Shown in pieces: positions 18,115 to 28,172 of a stretch of DNA of 42,769 nt. The stretch lies in assembly GCA_017853245.1 (NCBI GenBank), contig JAFMJY010000008.1:1-42769 (forward strand). The letters are read 5' to 3'. The DNA is from Burkholderiales bacterium. Lineage in GTDB: Bacteria > Pseudomonadota > Gammaproteobacteria > Burkholderiales > Usitatibacteraceae. Every line of letters begins with the position of its first letter. Position 1 is the stretch's first letter. The notes under the pieces are model-generated. The model did not search any database. It had not been told where the DNA came from and was given only the letters and a program-made list of their open reading frames with translations. A program made the translations under genes and the position numbers.

Positions 18115-18598
18115 GGCCGAGGCCCTCATCGACTCACTCGCGCAGGCGCTGCGCGGCTCGGTCAATTCGGAGACGGGCCTCGTGGGCATCTACTCGGGCG
18201 GGGCGTGGGTTGCCCAGCGGCTGCACCGCGCTCTGGGCCTCCAGCTACCCGTCGGCCAACTGGCCATCACCTTGCATCGGGATGACTTCGACCGCATCGG
18301 CCTGCACCGCGAGCAGCGCCGCAGCCACCTGCCGTTCCCCGTGGAGGGCCGTGACATCCTGCTCGTCGACGACGTGCTGCACACCGGGCGAACCATTCGC
18401 GCTGCGCTCAACGAGCTATGGGATTTCGGCCGTCCAAAGTCGGTTCGCCTCGTGGCCCTGGTCGACCGGGGCGGGCGTGAGCTTCCCATCGCTGCGGATT
18501 TCACGGGCGCGAAGGTGGACGTGGACGCTGGCGAGTCCCTCGTGCTCTCGGAAGAAAACGGCCGGCTGCGCCTGACGGCCGTGAAGGCCTCGCCATGA
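18083..18598 (+). CDS. pyrR: PyrR: pyrimidine regulatory protein / uracil phosphoribosyltransferase
   Basis: A 171-residue type I phosphoribosyltransferase. The PRPP-binding signature [14 protein letters not shown] is at residues 91-104 and is preceded by LDRDDF-like [10 protein letters not shown]. In Gram-positives PyrR binds pyr mRNA to cause attenuation; in proteobacteria its regulatory role is less clear and some members have weak UPRTase activity. ATG 18083 is used; ATG 18095 is an alternative with less overlap of ruvX. Its stop overlaps pyrB as ATGA, matching the pyrR-pyrB-pyrC' order known from Pseudomonas. I found no obvious pyr attenuator in front. Confidence 0.93.
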   Translation: MSPDMAARLPEAEALIDSLAQALRGSVNSETGLVGIYSGGAWVAQRLHRALGLQLPVGQLAITLHRDDFDRIGLHREQRRSHLPFPVEGRDILLVDDVLHTGRTIRAALNELWDFGRPKSVRLVALVDRGGRELPIAADFTGAKVDVDAGESLVLSEENGRLRLTAVKASP

Positions 18599-19548
18599 GC
18601 CGCAGCCTGCAACTGGGCCCGGACGGGCGCCTCGTTCACCTGCTCTCGACCGAGGGCCTGCCCGCAGAGACGCTGCGCCACATCCTCGACACCGCAGACC
18701 AGTTCGTGAGCGTGAACGAGCGCGAAGTGAAGAAGGTGCCGCTGCTACGCGGCCGGTCGCTCTTCAACGTCTTCTTCGAGAACTCCACGCGAACCCGCAC
18801 CACCTTCGAGATCGCCGCCAAGCGGCTGTCGGCCGACGTCGTGAACCTGAACATCGGGGCGTCCTCCACGGCAAAGGGGGAATCGCTGCTCGACACGGTC
18901 TGGAACCTGCAGGCGATGGACGCAGACATGTTCGTGGTGCGGCACAAGGAGGCCGGAGCGCCCCACCTGGTGGCGCGGCACGTGAAGCCGGGCGTGCACG
19001 TGATCAACGCCGGCGACGGCCGCCACGCGCACCCCACGCAGGGCCTGCTCGACGTCTACACCATTCGCCACTACAAGAAAGATTTCTCGCGGCTGGTGGT
19101 GGCCATCGTGGGCGACATACTGCACTCGCGGGTGGCGCGCTCGCAGATCCACGCATTGAAGACGTTGGGCGTGCCCGAGGTGCGCGTCATTGGCCCTCGC
19201 ACGCTGCTGCCAGCTGACGTCGAACGCCTGGGCGTTCGGGTCTTCCACGACATGGCGGCAGGCCTTCGTGGTTGCGACGTGGTGATGACCCTGAGGCTCC
19301 AGAGCGAGCGCATGAGCGGGCCGCTCCTGCCCTCCGCGGGTGAATTCAACAAAGCCTACGGGCTCACGCCCGAGAAGCTCGCCCAGGCAAGCCCGGATGC
19401 CATCGTCATGCACCCGGGCCCGATGAATCGTGGCGTGGAAATCGACTCGTCGGTCGCCGACGGCGGCCAGAGCGTGATCATGCCGCAGGTGACCTTCGGC
19501 ATCGCCGTGCGCATGGCGGTTATGGCCATTCTCGCGGGGAACGCATGA
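18595..19548 (+). CDS. pyrB: Aspartate carbamoyltransferase catalytic chain
   Basis: A 317-residue enzyme joining carbamoyl phosphate and aspartate, the first committed step of pyrimidine synthesis. The carbamoyl-phosphate loop STRTRT is at 64-69, HPTQGLLD at 146-153, [10 protein letters not shown] follows, and the aspartate-site segment is [21 protein letters not shown] near the end is typical. No pyrI regulatory chain is present. Instead it is coupled by ATGA to a degenerate dihydroorotase, the arrangement of the Pseudomonas-type ATCase complex in which PyrC' is a structural partner. Confidence 0.97.
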   Translation: MSRSLQLGPDGRLVHLLSTEGLPAETLRHILDTADQFVSVNEREVKKVPLLRGRSLFNVFFENSTRTRTTFEIAAKRLSADVVNLNIGASSTAKGESLLDTVWNLQAMDADMFVVRHKEAGAPHLVARHVKPGVHVINAGDGRHAHPTQGLLDVYTIRHYKKDFSRLVVAIVGDILHSRVARSQIHALKTLGVPEVRVIGPRTLLPADVERLGVRVFHDMAAGLRGCDVVMTLRLQSERMSGPLLPSAGEFNKAYGLTPEKLAQASPDAIVMHPGPMNRGVEIDSSVADGGQSVIMPQVTFGIAVRMAVMAILAGNA

Positions 19549-20825
19549 GCGGGCGGCTCACCATCGAGGGCGCGCGTGTCGTCGACCCGGCATCGGGCCA
19601 TGACGCGGTCACGGCCATTTATGTGGCGGACGGCGCCATCGCTGGCCTGGGAAAGGCACCGGACGGCTTCCGTGCGGATGCCGTCATCGACGCGAAGGGC
19701 CTCGTGGCTTGCCCGGGGCTCGTGGACCTCGCAGCACGCCTTCGCGAGCCCGGGTTCGAGTACCGGGCAACGCTGGAATCCGAGATGCGCGCCGCGGTTG
19801 CCGGCGGTGTGACGTCGCTTGCGTGCCCGCCCGACACTGAGCCGCCGCTCGATGAGCCGGGCCTGGTGGAAATGCTCAAGCGACGTGCGACCAGCCTCGC
19901 CCTCGCTCGTGTCTACCCCATCGGAGCGCTCACGCTTGGCCTCGGTGGCGAGCGGCTGGCCGAGATGGGCGAGCTCGCTGAAGCCGGTTGCGTAGGTTTC
20001 TCGCAGGCCGACGCGCTGCTCTCGGACCCGCACGTGTTGCGCCAGGCGTTGCGCTACGCGTCGACGTTCGGTTTTTCCGTGTGGCTGCGGCCGCAGGACT
20101 CGACGCTCGCGCATGGGGGTGTCGCCCACGAGGGCGAAGTGGCCACGCGCCTGGGCCTGTCACCGATACCCGAAGTGGCCGAGACCGTGGCACTCAAGAC
20201 CATTCTCACGCTGGTCGAGGAAACCGGCGCGCGCGTGCACGTGGCGCGGCTGTCGACTGCGCGAGGTGTAGCGCTGATGCGCGACGCTAAGGCCCAGGGC
20301 CTGCCCGTGACTTGCGACGTGGGCGTGCATCACCTCCACCTGTGTGACCGCGACGTGGGCGACTTCGACCCCAACGCGCGCCTTACGCCACCGCTGCGGG
20401 ACGTGCGCGACCGGGATGCCCTCCGGCGAGGGCTGGCAGAGGGCACCATCGACGCCGTCTGCTCGGATCACGCGCCCGTCGACGACGACGCGAAGCAGGT
20501 GCCGTTCGGGGAAGCCGAGCCCGGTGCCACGGGCCTCGAGCTCTTGCTGCCGCTCGTGCTGCAGTGGGGCCGCGAAGCGGGCCTTGCCCTGCCGGCCACC
20601 CTGGGCGCCGTCACGTCCCGGCCCGCTGCAATCCTCGACGCCCCGGCGGGGCGCATCGCGGTAGGCATGGCCGCAGACCTTTGCCTTCTCGATCCCCAGG
20701 CGGCGTGGGTGGTGTCCAGCGCGACGCTCGCAAGCCAGGGCCGTAACACGCCGTTCCTTGGGCTCGAACTCGTCGGCCGCGCTGTGCGCACCTTGGTGAA
20801 CGGCCGCGTGGTGCACGCTGCCTGA
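19545..20825 (+). CDS. pyrC': Dihydroorotase-like protein lacking zinc ligands (PyrC'/PyrX type)
   Basis: A 426-residue amidohydrolase-fold protein that matches dihydroorotase along its whole length but has lost active-site residues. The HxH zinc motif of PGLVDLHVHLREPG is AAR here (residues 63-65 of [14 protein letters not shown]). The His of the usual H-x-x-H-V-S-T segment is Arg (VHVARLST), and the last His of DHAPH is Val, although the Asp of SDHAP remains. It is therefore probably not a working dihydroorotase. In Pseudomonas such a PyrC' is needed to hold PyrB in an active dodecamer, and a separate functional pyrC exists elsewhere; the same is inferred here. ATGA overlap with pyrB supports obligatory co-expression. 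Confidence 0.92.
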   Translation: MSGRLTIEGARVVDPASGHDAVTAIYVADGAIAGLGKAPDGFRADAVIDAKGLVACPGLVDLAARLREPGFEYRATLESEMRAAVAGGVTSLACPPDTEPPLDEPGLVEMLKRRATSLALARVYPIGALTLGLGGERLAEMGELAEAGCVGFSQADALLSDPHVLRQALRYASTFGFSVWLRPQDSTLAHGGVAHEGEVATRLGLSPIPEVAETVALKTILTLVEETGARVHVARLSTARGVALMRDAKAQGLPVTCDVGVHHLHLCDRDVGDFDPNARLTPPLRDVRDRDALRRGLAEGTIDAVCSDHAPVDDDAKQVPFGEAEPGATGLELLLPLVLQWGREAGLALPATLGAVTSRPAAILDAPAGRIAVGMAADLCLLDPQAAWVVSSATLASQGRNTPFLGLELVGRAVRTLVNGRVVHAA

Positions 20826-20850
20826 CCCGGATTTTCCTGCCGAGCCAACC

Positions 20851-22884
20851 ATGACCAATCCGCTGCTCGATTTTTCTGGCCTGCCTCGCTTCGAGGCCTT
20901 CGCGCCGGAGCACGTCCTGCCCGCTGTCGACGCCCTGGTGGCCGAGGGCCGCTCGGCCATCGACCGCGTGGCCGTGAGTGGCAGCGAGCCAACCTGGGAC
21001 ACGCTCGTGCAGCCGATCGAGGATGCCAACGAGCGCTTGGCGCGCGCCTGGGGACAGGTTGCGCACCTCAACAACGTGGTCAACTCGCCAGCGCTTCGCG
21101 ACGCGTACAACGCGGCTTTGCCGCGCGTGACGCAATATTTCACCGAGCAGGGCCAGGACCAGCGGCTCTACCAGCGATTCAAGTCGCTGCGCGCCTCCCC
21201 GGCCTACGCCACGCTCGGCCCTGCGCGCCGGCGCCTCATCGACAACCGCCTGCGCGACTTCCGCCTGGGCGGCGCCGAGCTCTCGGCCGGCGACAAGGCG
21301 AGGTTCCAGGCGCTGCAGGAAGAGCTTGCCGCGCTGGGCTCCCGCTTCCAGGAAAACGTCCTCGATGCCACCAACGCGTTCGCGGAGTACGTGAGCGACG
21401 CAGCGGAATTGGCGGGCCTGCCTCAGGATTTCCAGGAGGCAGCCCGCGCGGCGGCCGCCAAGGATGGCCGCGAAGGGTGCAAGCTCACGTTGCAGGCGCC
21501 CTCTTACCTGGCGGTGATGCAGTACGCGGACCATCGGGGCCTGCGGGAGCGCATTTACCGTGCTTATGTGACGCGAGCAGCCGAATTCGGCCCGTCGCAA
21601 TGGGACAACACGGGCGTGATCGCCCGAACGCTCGGCCTGCGCGCAGAGGTGGCGGGCCTGCTTGGTTTCGCCAATTACGCCGAGGTGTCGCTTGCCACCA
21701 AGATGGCCGCCTCGCCCGCCGAGGTGATCGCGTTCCTCGAGAACCTCGCCGATCGTGCCCGACCGCACGCCGAGCGCGACTGGCGCGCGCTCGAGGCCTT
21801 CACGCAGTCCCGGCTGGGCCTGGATCGCCTGGAGGCGTGGGACGTCACCTGGGCGAGCGAGAAGCTGCGCCAGAACGCGTACGCGTTCTCGGACGAGGAA
21901 GTGAAGCAGTACTTTCCCGAGGATGCGGTTCTCGCCGGGCTCTTCAGCCTGATCGAGTCCCTCTACGACGTCCGAATTCGCCCCGACCAGGGCGCCACCT
22001 GGCACCCGGACGTGCGCTTCTTCGCGCTGGAGGATGCCGGGGGCGGCCTTCTGGGCCAGTTCTACGTTGACCTCTACGCACGGGAGGCCAAGCGTGGCGG
22101 CGCCTGGATGGACGACGCCCGCAACCGCCGCCGAGTGGCGGGCGGCGTTCAGACGCCAGTGGCCTATCTCACCTGCAACTTTTCTGCGCCCATCGGCGGG
22201 CGGCCGGCTCTCTTCACCCATCGCGAGGTGATCACGCTCTTTCACGAGTTCGGCCACGGGCTGCACCAGCTGCTCACGCGCGTGGACGATCTCGGCGTGT
22301 CGGGCATCACCGGCGTCGAGTGGGACGCCGTTGAGCTCCCCTCGCAGTTCATGGAGAACTTTTGCTGGGAATGGGACGTCCTCACGCGGATGACGCACCA
22401 CGTTGAAACCGGCGAGGCGCTGCCGCGCGCGCTCTACGATCGGATCGTTGCCGCCCGAAATTTCCAGAGCGGCATGCAGTGCCTGCGCCAGATCGAGTTC
22501 GCGCTCTTTGACATGCGCCTGCATTCGGGCTCCGATCCGGCGGCGCAGTCGGTGATGGGCCTGCTTGAGCAGGTGCGGCAGCAGGTCGCGGTTGTGCACC
22601 CACCCTCGTGGAATCGGTTCCCGCACCAGTTCGCCCACATCTTCGCGGGCGGCTACGCCGCGGGCTATTACAGCTACAAGTGGGCGGAAGTCCTGTCGGC
22701 CGATGCCTACGCCGCGTTCGAGGAGGAGGGCGTGCTCAATGCCCGTACGGGCGCCCGTTTCCGGGACGAGGTCCTGGGGGTGGGGGGCAGCCGGCCAGCC
22801 ATGGATTCCTTCGTCGCCTTCCGGGGCCGCAAGCCCTCGCTGGATGCGCTGCTGCGCCACCAAGGCATGGCAGAGGCGGCATGA
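20851..22884 (+). CDS. prlC: Oligopeptidase A (M3 metallopeptidase)
   Basis: A 677-residue cytoplasmic zinc peptidase that degrades signal peptides and other short peptides. The zinc motif HEFGHGLH lies at about residues 465-472 with the third ligand Glu in TGVEWDAVELPSQFMENF. Also typical are the N-terminal NPLLDFSGLPRF, QYFPEDAVLAGLF, and FAGGYAAGYYSYKWAEVLSADAYAAFEEEG near the end. Length agrees with E. coli PrlC (680). ATG 20851 follows pyrC' by 25 bases, so it may be read from the pyrimidine operon. Its stop overlaps the next gene as ATGA. Confidence 0.96.
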   Translation: MTNPLLDFSGLPRFEAFAPEHVLPAVDALVAEGRSAIDRVAVSGSEPTWDTLVQPIEDANERLARAWGQVAHLNNVVNSPALRDAYNAALPRVTQYFTEQGQDQRLYQRFKSLRASPAYATLGPARRRLIDNRLRDFRLGGAELSAGDKARFQALQEELAALGSRFQENVLDATNAFAEYVSDAAELAGLPQDFQEAARAAAAKDGREGCKLTLQAPSYLAVMQYADHRGLRERIYRAYVTRAAEFGPSQWDNTGVIARTLGLRAEVAGLLGFANYAEVSLATKMAASPAEVIAFLENLADRARPHAERDWRALEAFTQSRLGLDRLEAWDVTWASEKLRQNAYAFSDEEVKQYFPEDAVLAGLFSLIESLYDVRIRPDQGATWHPDVRFFALEDAGGGLLGQFYVDLYAREAKRGGAWMDDARNRRRVAGGVQTPVAYLTCNFSAPIGGRPALFTHREVITLFHEFGHGLHQLLTRVDDLGVSGITGVEWDAVELPSQFMENFCWEWDVLTRMTHHVETGEALPRALYDRIVAARNFQSGMQCLRQIEFALFDMRLHSGSDPAAQSVMGLLEQVRQQVAVVHPPSWNRFPHQFAHIFAGGYAAGYYSYKWAEVLSADAYAAFEEEGVLNARTGARFRDEVLGVGGSRPAMDSFVAFRGRKPSLDALLRHQGMAEAA

Positions 22885-23381
22885 GACCAGGCCGCCTCGG
22901 CGCGGCGTCGCTCGCGCTGGCGGCCGGGCTTGCAGGCGCGAGTGCCGTTGCCCAAACGACGGTCTACCGCTGGGTCGATCGCGAGGGTCGCGTGCATTTC
23001 ACCGACCAGCCCCCGACCGAGGCGCACAGCAGCCTCACGCAGCGCGTGGTGGGGGGCAATTTTTCGGCGGACGCCCGGGCTTCGTCGGTCGACCTGCAGG
23101 CCGTCGTTCAGAAGTTTCCCGTCGTTCTCTACACCAGTGCCGAATGTGGCGAGCCGTGCCGAATGGCTCGCGAGTTGTTGCTCAAGCGCGGGATCCCCTT
23201 TTCCGAGCGCAATGCCCAGTCGGGGCCCGAGGTTGCCGACGAGCTGATCAAGCGCGCCGGCGGGCTCTACGTGCCCTCGCTCGGCGTTGGCAGCAATACC
23301 CTGCGAGGCTATGAAGAGTCGGCCTGGCGCACGGTGCTCGACACGGCCGGCTACCCTGGCAGCAGCGCCCCACCCCGGTGA
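22881..23381 (+). CDS. Exported DUF4124 / glutaredoxin-like protein
   Basis: A 166-residue exported protein. Residues 1-24 are a signal peptide ending in [25 protein letters not shown] (26-45) is the DUF4124 motif. Residues about 78-155 form a glutaredoxin-like fold: [13 protein letters not shown] (C89, C93), the [15 protein letters not shown] helix and strand, VPSLGVG with the cis-proline, and LRGYEESAW. The two cysteines are spaced CX3C, not the usual CX2C, so redox chemistry may differ or be lost. A periplasmic thiol role is inferred. The ATG is fixed by the ATGA overlap with prlC, and its stop overlaps xth as GTGA. Confidence 0.82.
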   Translation: MRPGRLGAASLALAAGLAGASAVAQTTVYRWVDREGRVHFTDQPPTEAHSSLTQRVVGGNFSADARASSVDLQAVVQKFPVVLYTSAECGEPCRMARELLLKRGIPFSERNAQSGPEVADELIKRAGGLYVPSLGVGSNTLRGYEESAWRTVLDTAGYPGSSAPPR

Positions 23382-24145
23382 AGCTCGCCACCTGGAACGT
23401 CAATTCCCTGAAGGTCCGCCTGCCTCACGTGCTCGCGTACCTGGAGGAGCAGGCGCCGGACGCCCTCTGCCTGCAGGAGACGAAGTGCGAGGATGCCGCC
23501 TTCCCCGGGGGAGCGTTCGAGGCCGCGGGCTACCACTGGGCCCACGACGGGCAGAAAACGTACAACGGAGTGGCGATCGTCTCTCGAATGCCGGGCGAGG
23601 ACGTCTCCCGTGGCATCCCGGGCTTCGACGACCCGCAGAAACGCGTGCTGGCCGTGACGGTGAATGGCATTCGCGTGGTGAGCGTTTACTGCCCAAACGG
23701 GCAGAGTGTTGGATCGGACAAGTACGCGTACAAGCTCGACTGGTTCGCGGCGCTCGCGCGCTGGTTGCAGGGGGAGCTGGGGCGTCATCCCTCGCTTGCC
23801 GTGCTGGGTGACTACAACGTGGCGCCCGACGACCGCGACGTGCATGACCCCGAGGCCTGGCGCGGCCAGGTGCTGGTGAGCGAGCCCGAGCGCGCCGCGT
23901 TCGGTGCATTGCGCGCATTGGGGTTCGAAGATGCCTTCCGGCTGTTCGAGCAGCCGGCGCAATCCTTCACGTGGTGGGATTACCGCATGGCGGCGTTTCG
24001 TCGCAACCGGGGTCTTCGTATCGACCATGTGCTGCTCTCGCCCGCCCTGGCGGCACGATGCCGCGAGTGCGTCGTCGACGTGGCGCCGCGAAAGCTCGAG
24101 CGTCCCTCCGACCACGCCCCGGTACGTTGCCGGCTCGCCGACTGA
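23378..24145 (+). CDS. xth: Exodeoxyribonuclease III (AP endonuclease)
   Basis: A 255-residue EEP-family nuclease acting at abasic sites and as a 3'-exonuclease in base-excision repair. [17 protein letters not shown] carries Asn7, LQETKCED carries Glu34, GVAIVSR and YCPNGQ follow, [15 protein letters not shown] holds the catalytic Asp/Asn, and RIDHVLLS and SDHAPV supply the last Asp and His. The GTG start overlaps the previous stop (GTGA). It converges with ntrC, leaving six bases. Confidence 0.95.
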   Translation: MKLATWNVNSLKVRLPHVLAYLEEQAPDALCLQETKCEDAAFPGGAFEAAGYHWAHDGQKTYNGVAIVSRMPGEDVSRGIPGFDDPQKRVLAVTVNGIRVVSVYCPNGQSVGSDKYAYKLDWFAALARWLQGELGRHPSLAVLGDYNVAPDDRDVHDPEAWRGQVLVSEPERAAFGALRALGFEDAFRLFEQPAQSFTWWDYRMAAFRRNRGLRIDHVLLSPALAARCRECVVDVAPRKLERPSDHAPVRCRLAD

Positions 24146-24151
24146 CCCGGC

Positions 24152-25552
24152 TCAGGCTTTCCCGTCGATCTGCAGGTCCTGCACCTTGCGGGTGAGGGTG
24201 TTGCGGCCGATTCCCAGCAGGGAGGCGGCCTCGAGGCGGCGGCCGGCCGTGTGGGCCAGCGCCCGGCCGATCAGGGCAGACTCAAAGTCGCGAGTCAGCG
24301 ACTCGGCGATGCCCCGCTCGCCGCGGGCGAGCCGCAAGGCAACCTCGCGCGCGAGCGACTGCCGCCAATCCTCGTCAGTCGCCACCGCGGGGGACCACTC
24401 CCCGCTCCGGATGTCGGGCGGCAGGTCGGCGACATCGACAGCCTGCCCCGGGGCCATCACCGTCACCCAGTGGCAGAGGTTCTCCAGTTGCCGAACGTTG
24501 CCGGGAAAGTCGTGTGCCGACAAGAACTGCATGGCAGCGTCCGTGAGCGACTTGGCCTCCACCCCGAGGGTGCGGGCGCTGCGCGCGAGAAAGTGGCGGG
24601 CGAGCACCGGGATGTCCTCGCGACGCTCGCGAAGGCTTGGCAGCCGGAGCCGGATCACGTTCAGCCGGTGGAAGAGGTCCTCCCGGAACAGCCCCTGGCG
24701 CACGCGCGCCTCGAGGTCCTGGTGGGTGGCGGCGATGACGCGGACGTTGGCGGTCAGCGGCGTATGGCCGCCAACGCGGTAGAACTGCCCATCGGAGAGC
24801 ACGCGAAGCAATCGCGTCTGAAGGTCCGCAGGCATGTCGCCGATTTCATCGAGGAACAGCGTGCCGGCCTCGGCCTGCTCGAAGCGGCCGCGGCGCGTGG
24901 CCTGGGCGCCAGTGAAGGCGCCGCGCTCGTGCCCGAAGAGCTCGCTCTCCAGGAGCTCCTTCGGGATGGCAGCGGTGTTGATGGCCACGAACTCCCGAGC
25001 GCCTCGCAGGCTGTGCCGGTGCAGGGCGCGCGCGACAAGCTCCTTGCCTGTCCCCGACTCGCCCGTGATGAGCACGGTCGCGTTTGAATTGGCGAGGCGA
25101 CCGATGGCGCGGAAGACCTCCTGCATGGCCGGGGCCTGGCCGAGAATTTCCGGCGCGTCCGCTGCGTCGGAGGGGGTGGCCACCTGTCGGCGGCTCTCCT
25201 CCAGGGCCCGCCTGATCAGCTCGACGGCGTGGTCGACATCGAACGGCTTGGGCAGGTACTCGAAGGCGCCTCCCTGGAAAGCCGACACGGCGCTGTCGAG
25301 GTCTGAGTAGGCGGTCATGATGATGATGGGGGTCGTGGGCACCTCGGACTTCAGTGCCTCCATGAAGGCCAGGCCGGAGGTGCCGGGCATCCGAATGTCG
25401 CTCACCACGACCTGGGGGGGCTCGGTCTTCAGGCGCTCCAGGGCCGGCTGTGCGGACGCAAAGCTGCGGTAGTCGATGCCCTCGCGCTCGAGCGCTTTCT
25501 CGAACACCCAGCGGATCGACTGGTCATCGTCGATGATCCAGACGGGCTTCAC
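24152..25552 (-). CDS. ntrC: Nitrogen regulation response regulator NtrC (sigma-54 activator)
   Basis: A 466-residue enhancer-binding protein. The receiver domain (1-120) has the phosphorylation site D52 in VVVSDIRMPG. The AAA+ domain has Walker A GESGTGKE (164-171), the sigma-54 contact loop GAFTGA (211-216) and Walker B TLFLDEIGDMP (231-241). The Fis-type helix-turn-helix lies at the C-terminus (RRLEAASLLGIGRNTLTRKVQDL). When phosphorylated it should activate nitrogen genes such as the neighbouring glnA. The GTG start at 25552 overlaps the ntrB stop as GTGA. Length is close to enteric NtrC (469). Confidence 0.96.
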   Translation of the reverse strand: MKPVWIIDDDQSIRWVFEKALEREGIDYRSFASAQPALERLKTEPPQVVVSDIRMPGTSGLAFMEALKSEVPTTPIIIMTAYSDLDSAVSAFQGGAFEYLPKPFDVDHAVELIRRALEESRRQVATPSDAADAPEILGQAPAMQEVFRAIGRLANSNATVLITGESGTGKELVARALHRHSLRGAREFVAINTAAIPKELLESELFGHERGAFTGAQATRRGRFEQAEAGTLFLDEIGDMPADLQTRLLRVLSDGQFYRVGGHTPLTANVRVIAATHQDLEARVRQGLFREDLFHRLNVIRLRLPSLRERREDIPVLARHFLARSARTLGVEAKSLTDAAMQFLSAHDFPGNVRQLENLCHWVTVMAPGQAVDVADLPPDIRSGEWSPAVATDEDWRQSLAREVALRLARGERGIAESLTRDFESALIGRALAHTAGRRLEAASLLGIGRNTLTRKVQDLQIDGKA

Positions 25553-26619
25553 GAGGCCGCCTTCGTAGCGAGGCCCGCTTGCTCGGCCGTGCGCACGGGC
25601 AGCAGGACCGTGAAGCGGGTCAAGCCCTGCGCGCTCTCGAACTCGATGAGGCCATTGTGTTGCCGGACGTAGCTCTGGGAGAGGGACAGGCCGAGCCCCG
25701 TCCCGCCCTCGCGCCCGCTCACCAGGGGCAGGAAGATCTTGTCGGCGATGTCGGCGGGCACGCCCGGCCCGTTGTCCTCGATATCGATGCCGATGGCCAG
25801 CCGATAGCGCTGCCGCGCCACCGTGGGCTGGCGCACCACGCGCGTGCGGAACCGGATCTCGCCCTGGCCGTCCAGGGCCTGCGCGGCGTTGCGAGCGACG
25901 TTGAGGATGGCCTGGATCAGGCTCTCGCGGTCGGCGGGGAACTCCGGCAGGCTCACGTCGTACTCTCGCCGGATCTCGAGGCCGTCGGGGTGCTCCGCGG
26001 CGAGCAGCATGCGAACGCGCTCCATCACCTCGTGGATGTTGACCATCTCGATGCGCGGCAGTCGATGGGGTGTGAGCAACCGGTTCATGAGCGCCTGCAG
26101 CCGGTCGGCTTCCTTGACGATCACCTGGGTGAATTCGCGCAACTCCGGGGCTGGAAGCTCCCGCTCGAGCAGCTGGGCTGCGCCGCGGATGCCTCCCAAC
26201 GGGTTCTTGATTTCGTGGGCGAGGTTCCGGAGCAGTTCGCGGTGCGCCTGCTCGAGGCCCAGCTGCTTGGCCTCCCGGATGATACGAAGCGGCTGGTCGA
26301 GTTCCCGCAGCTCGACCAGCAAGGCGAACCCGTTTTCCCGCACGGGAGAGACTGCGCACGATAGCGGCACCGTGCGGCCAGCCAGCTCGAGGGCGAGCTC
26401 GTTCTCGGTGAAGCCCGACTCGCTCGACACGGCGCCGCCCAGCCGCGCAAGGAAGCGGTCGTTGCCGGTGAAGAGCCGGGCGACGGGGCTTCCCACGAGC
26501 TGCTTTCGCCCCTGGGCGAGCAGCGATTCGGCGGCAGGGTTCACGGAGGCCACAATCAGGTGGTCGTCGAGCAACAGGACGGCGGTTGCCAGCCAGTCGA
26601 GCCCGGCGGGAGAGGTCAC
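25549..26619 (-). CDS. ntrB: Nitrogen regulation sensor kinase NtrB
   Basis: A 356-residue cytoplasmic histidine kinase/phosphatase controlled by PII in known systems. Residues about 8-110 are a PAS domain (LDDHLIVASVNPAAESLL). The phosphoacceptor is H135 in NLAHEIKNPLGGIRGAAQLLE. The ATPase part shows NVARNAAQAL (N box), IEDNGPGVP (G1) and GREGGTGLGLSLS (G2). No membrane segments are seen. It starts at GTG 26619. glnA lies 70 bases upstream on the same strand, with a hairpin between, giving the familiar glnA-ntrB-ntrC order. Confidence 0.95.
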   Translation of the reverse strand: MTSPAGLDWLATAVLLLDDHLIVASVNPAAESLLAQGRKQLVGSPVARLFTGNDRFLARLGGAVSSESGFTENELALELAGRTVPLSCAVSPVRENGFALLVELRELDQPLRIIREAKQLGLEQAHRELLRNLAHEIKNPLGGIRGAAQLLERELPAPELREFTQVIVKEADRLQALMNRLLTPHRLPRIEMVNIHEVMERVRMLLAAEHPDGLEIRREYDVSLPEFPADRESLIQAILNVARNAAQALDGQGEIRFRTRVVRQPTVARQRYRLAIGIDIEDNGPGVPADIADKIFLPLVSGREGGTGLGLSLSQSYVRQHNGLIEFESAQGLTRFTVLLPVRTAEQAGLATKAAS

Positions 26620-26653
26620 GGGGGAGGGTTCGGTTGCGTGAAGATCGCAGAAG

Positions 26654-26678
26654 GCCCGGGTGCCTGCGGCACCCGGGC
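26654..26678 (-). terminator. GC hairpin between glnA and ntrB
   Basis: Arms GCCCGGGTGC (26654-26663) and GCACCCGGGC (26669-26678) form a perfect 10-bp stem with a 5-base loop, just after the glnA stop. There is no long U run on the minus strand, so it may be a weak terminator or mRNA-stabilising stem that lowers ntrBC expression relative to glnA. Confidence 0.6.
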
Positions 26679-26689
26679 GCTACCGCCGG

Positions 26690-28099
26690 TCAGAGGGAGT
26701 AGTACATCTCGTACTCGAGCGGGTGGGTGGTCATGCGGAAGCGCGTGACCTCCTCCATCTTGAGCGCGATGTAGGCATCGATCAGGTCGTTGGAGAACAC
26801 ACCACCGCGGGTGAGGAACTCGCGATCGCGGTCGAGGGCCTCGAGTGCCTGGTCGAGCGAGTGGCACACGGTCGGGATCTTCGCGTCCTCTTCCGGCGGC
26901 AGGTCGTAGAGGTTCTTGTCAGCCGGATCGCCGGGGTGGATCTTGTTCTGCACGCCGTCCAGGCCCGCCATCATCAGCGCCGAAAAGGCGAGGTATGGGT
27001 TCGCCGTGGGATCGGGGAACCGCACCTCGATGCGGCGCGCCTTGTCGCTCGCCACGAACGGGATGCGGATCGAGGCCGAGCGGTTGCGCGCCGAGTAGGC
27101 GAGCTTCACCGGCGCTTCGAAGCCCGGCACCAGGCGCTTGTAGGAGTTGGTGCCCGGGTTGGTGATGGCGTTGAGTGCCCGGGCGTGCTTGATGATGCCG
27201 CCGATGTAGTAGAGCGCGAACTCGGAAAGCCCCGCGTAGCCCTTGCCGGCGAAGAGGTTCTTGCCGTCCTTCCAGACCGACTGGTGCACGTGCATGCCCG
27301 AGCCGTTGTCACCGACCACGGGCTTGGGCATGAAGGTCGCGGTCTTGCCGTAGCTGCGCGCCACGTTCCACACGGTGTACTTGAGGATCTGCAGCCAGTC
27401 AGCGCGCTGGACGAGCGGGGCGAACTTGGTGCCAATCTCGCACTGGCCCGGCCCTGCCACTTCGTGGTGATGCACCTCGACCGGCACGCCCTGCTCTTCC
27501 AGGGCAATGCACATCGCGGAGCGGATGTCCTGCAACTGGTCGACCGGGGGGACCGGGAAGTAGCCGCCCTTTACTGCCGGGCGGTGGCCCAGGTTGCCGC
27601 CTTCAAACTTTTCATCCGAGGACCACGAGGCCTCCTCCGAGAAAATCTTGCAGTAGGCGCCGGACATGTCGACCTTCCACTCGACGGCGTCAAAGATGAA
27701 GAACTCGGGCTCCGGGCCGAAGTAGGCGGTGTCGCCGATGCCGGAACTCTTGAGGTAGGCCTCGGCTCGGTGTGCGAGGGAGCGCGGGTCGCGGTCGTAG
27801 CCTTTTTGCGTGGAGGGCTCGAGCACGTCGCAGGTGATGGCGAGCGTGGGCTCGTCGAAGAACGGGTCCATGCGCGCAGAGGCCGCGTCCGGCATGAGCA
27901 GCATGTCGGATGCCTCGATACCCTTCCACCCGGCGATGGAGGAGCCGTCGAAAGCGTGGCCGTCGGTGAACTTGTCCTCGCCGAACATCTTGGTGGGCAC
28001 GGAGACGTGCTGCTCCTTGCCGCGTGTGTCGGTGAAACGCAGGTCGACGAACTTGACCTCGTTTTCCTTGATCATCTTGAAGACATCGGCTGCCGCCAT
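26690..28099 (-). CDS. glnA: Glutamine synthetase type I
   Basis: A 469-residue enzyme making glutamine from glutamate, ammonia and ATP; it forms a dodecamer. It shows [15 protein letters not shown] near the start, [17 protein letters not shown], the [10 protein letters not shown] histidine flap, the [11 protein letters not shown] segment and NRSASIRIP. The adenylylation tyrosine is Y398 in NLYDLPPEE, so activity should be controlled by GlnE. Length equals E. coli GlnA (469). The ATG has a good ribosome binding site (CAGGAGAG on the minus strand). It is transcribed from a sigma-54 promoter with NtrC-type boxes upstream, listed separately. Confidence 0.98.
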   Translation of the reverse strand: MAAADVFKMIKENEVKFVDLRFTDTRGKEQHVSVPTKMFGEDKFTDGHAFDGSSIAGWKGIEASDMLLMPDAASARMDPFFDEPTLAITCDVLEPSTQKGYDRDPRSLAHRAEAYLKSSGIGDTAYFGPEPEFFIFDAVEWKVDMSGAYCKIFSEEASWSSDEKFEGGNLGHRPAVKGGYFPVPPVDQLQDIRSAMCIALEEQGVPVEVHHHEVAGPGQCEIGTKFAPLVQRADWLQILKYTVWNVARSYGKTATFMPKPVVGDNGSGMHVHQSVWKDGKNLFAGKGYAGLSEFALYYIGGIIKHARALNAITNPGTNSYKRLVPGFEAPVKLAYSARNRSASIRIPFVASDKARRIEVRFPDPTANPYLAFSALMMAGLDGVQNKIHPGDPADKNLYDLPPEEDAKIPTVCHSLDQALEALDRDREFLTRGGVFSNDLIDAYIALKMEEVTRFRMTTHPLEYEMYYSL

Positions 28100-28172
28100 G
28101 GTTCTCTCCTGTCAGAGGCCGCCCCATCGTGGGGCGTTGTCGGGTTGAAAAAGCACTTCTATCGCTTGAACA

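Noticed and set aside
20611-22863. A 750-codon open frame antisense to prlC
   Set aside because: High GC leaves few stops opposite a real gene; the sense strand has a complete oligopeptidase A with its zinc motif, and the antisense product matches nothing I know.
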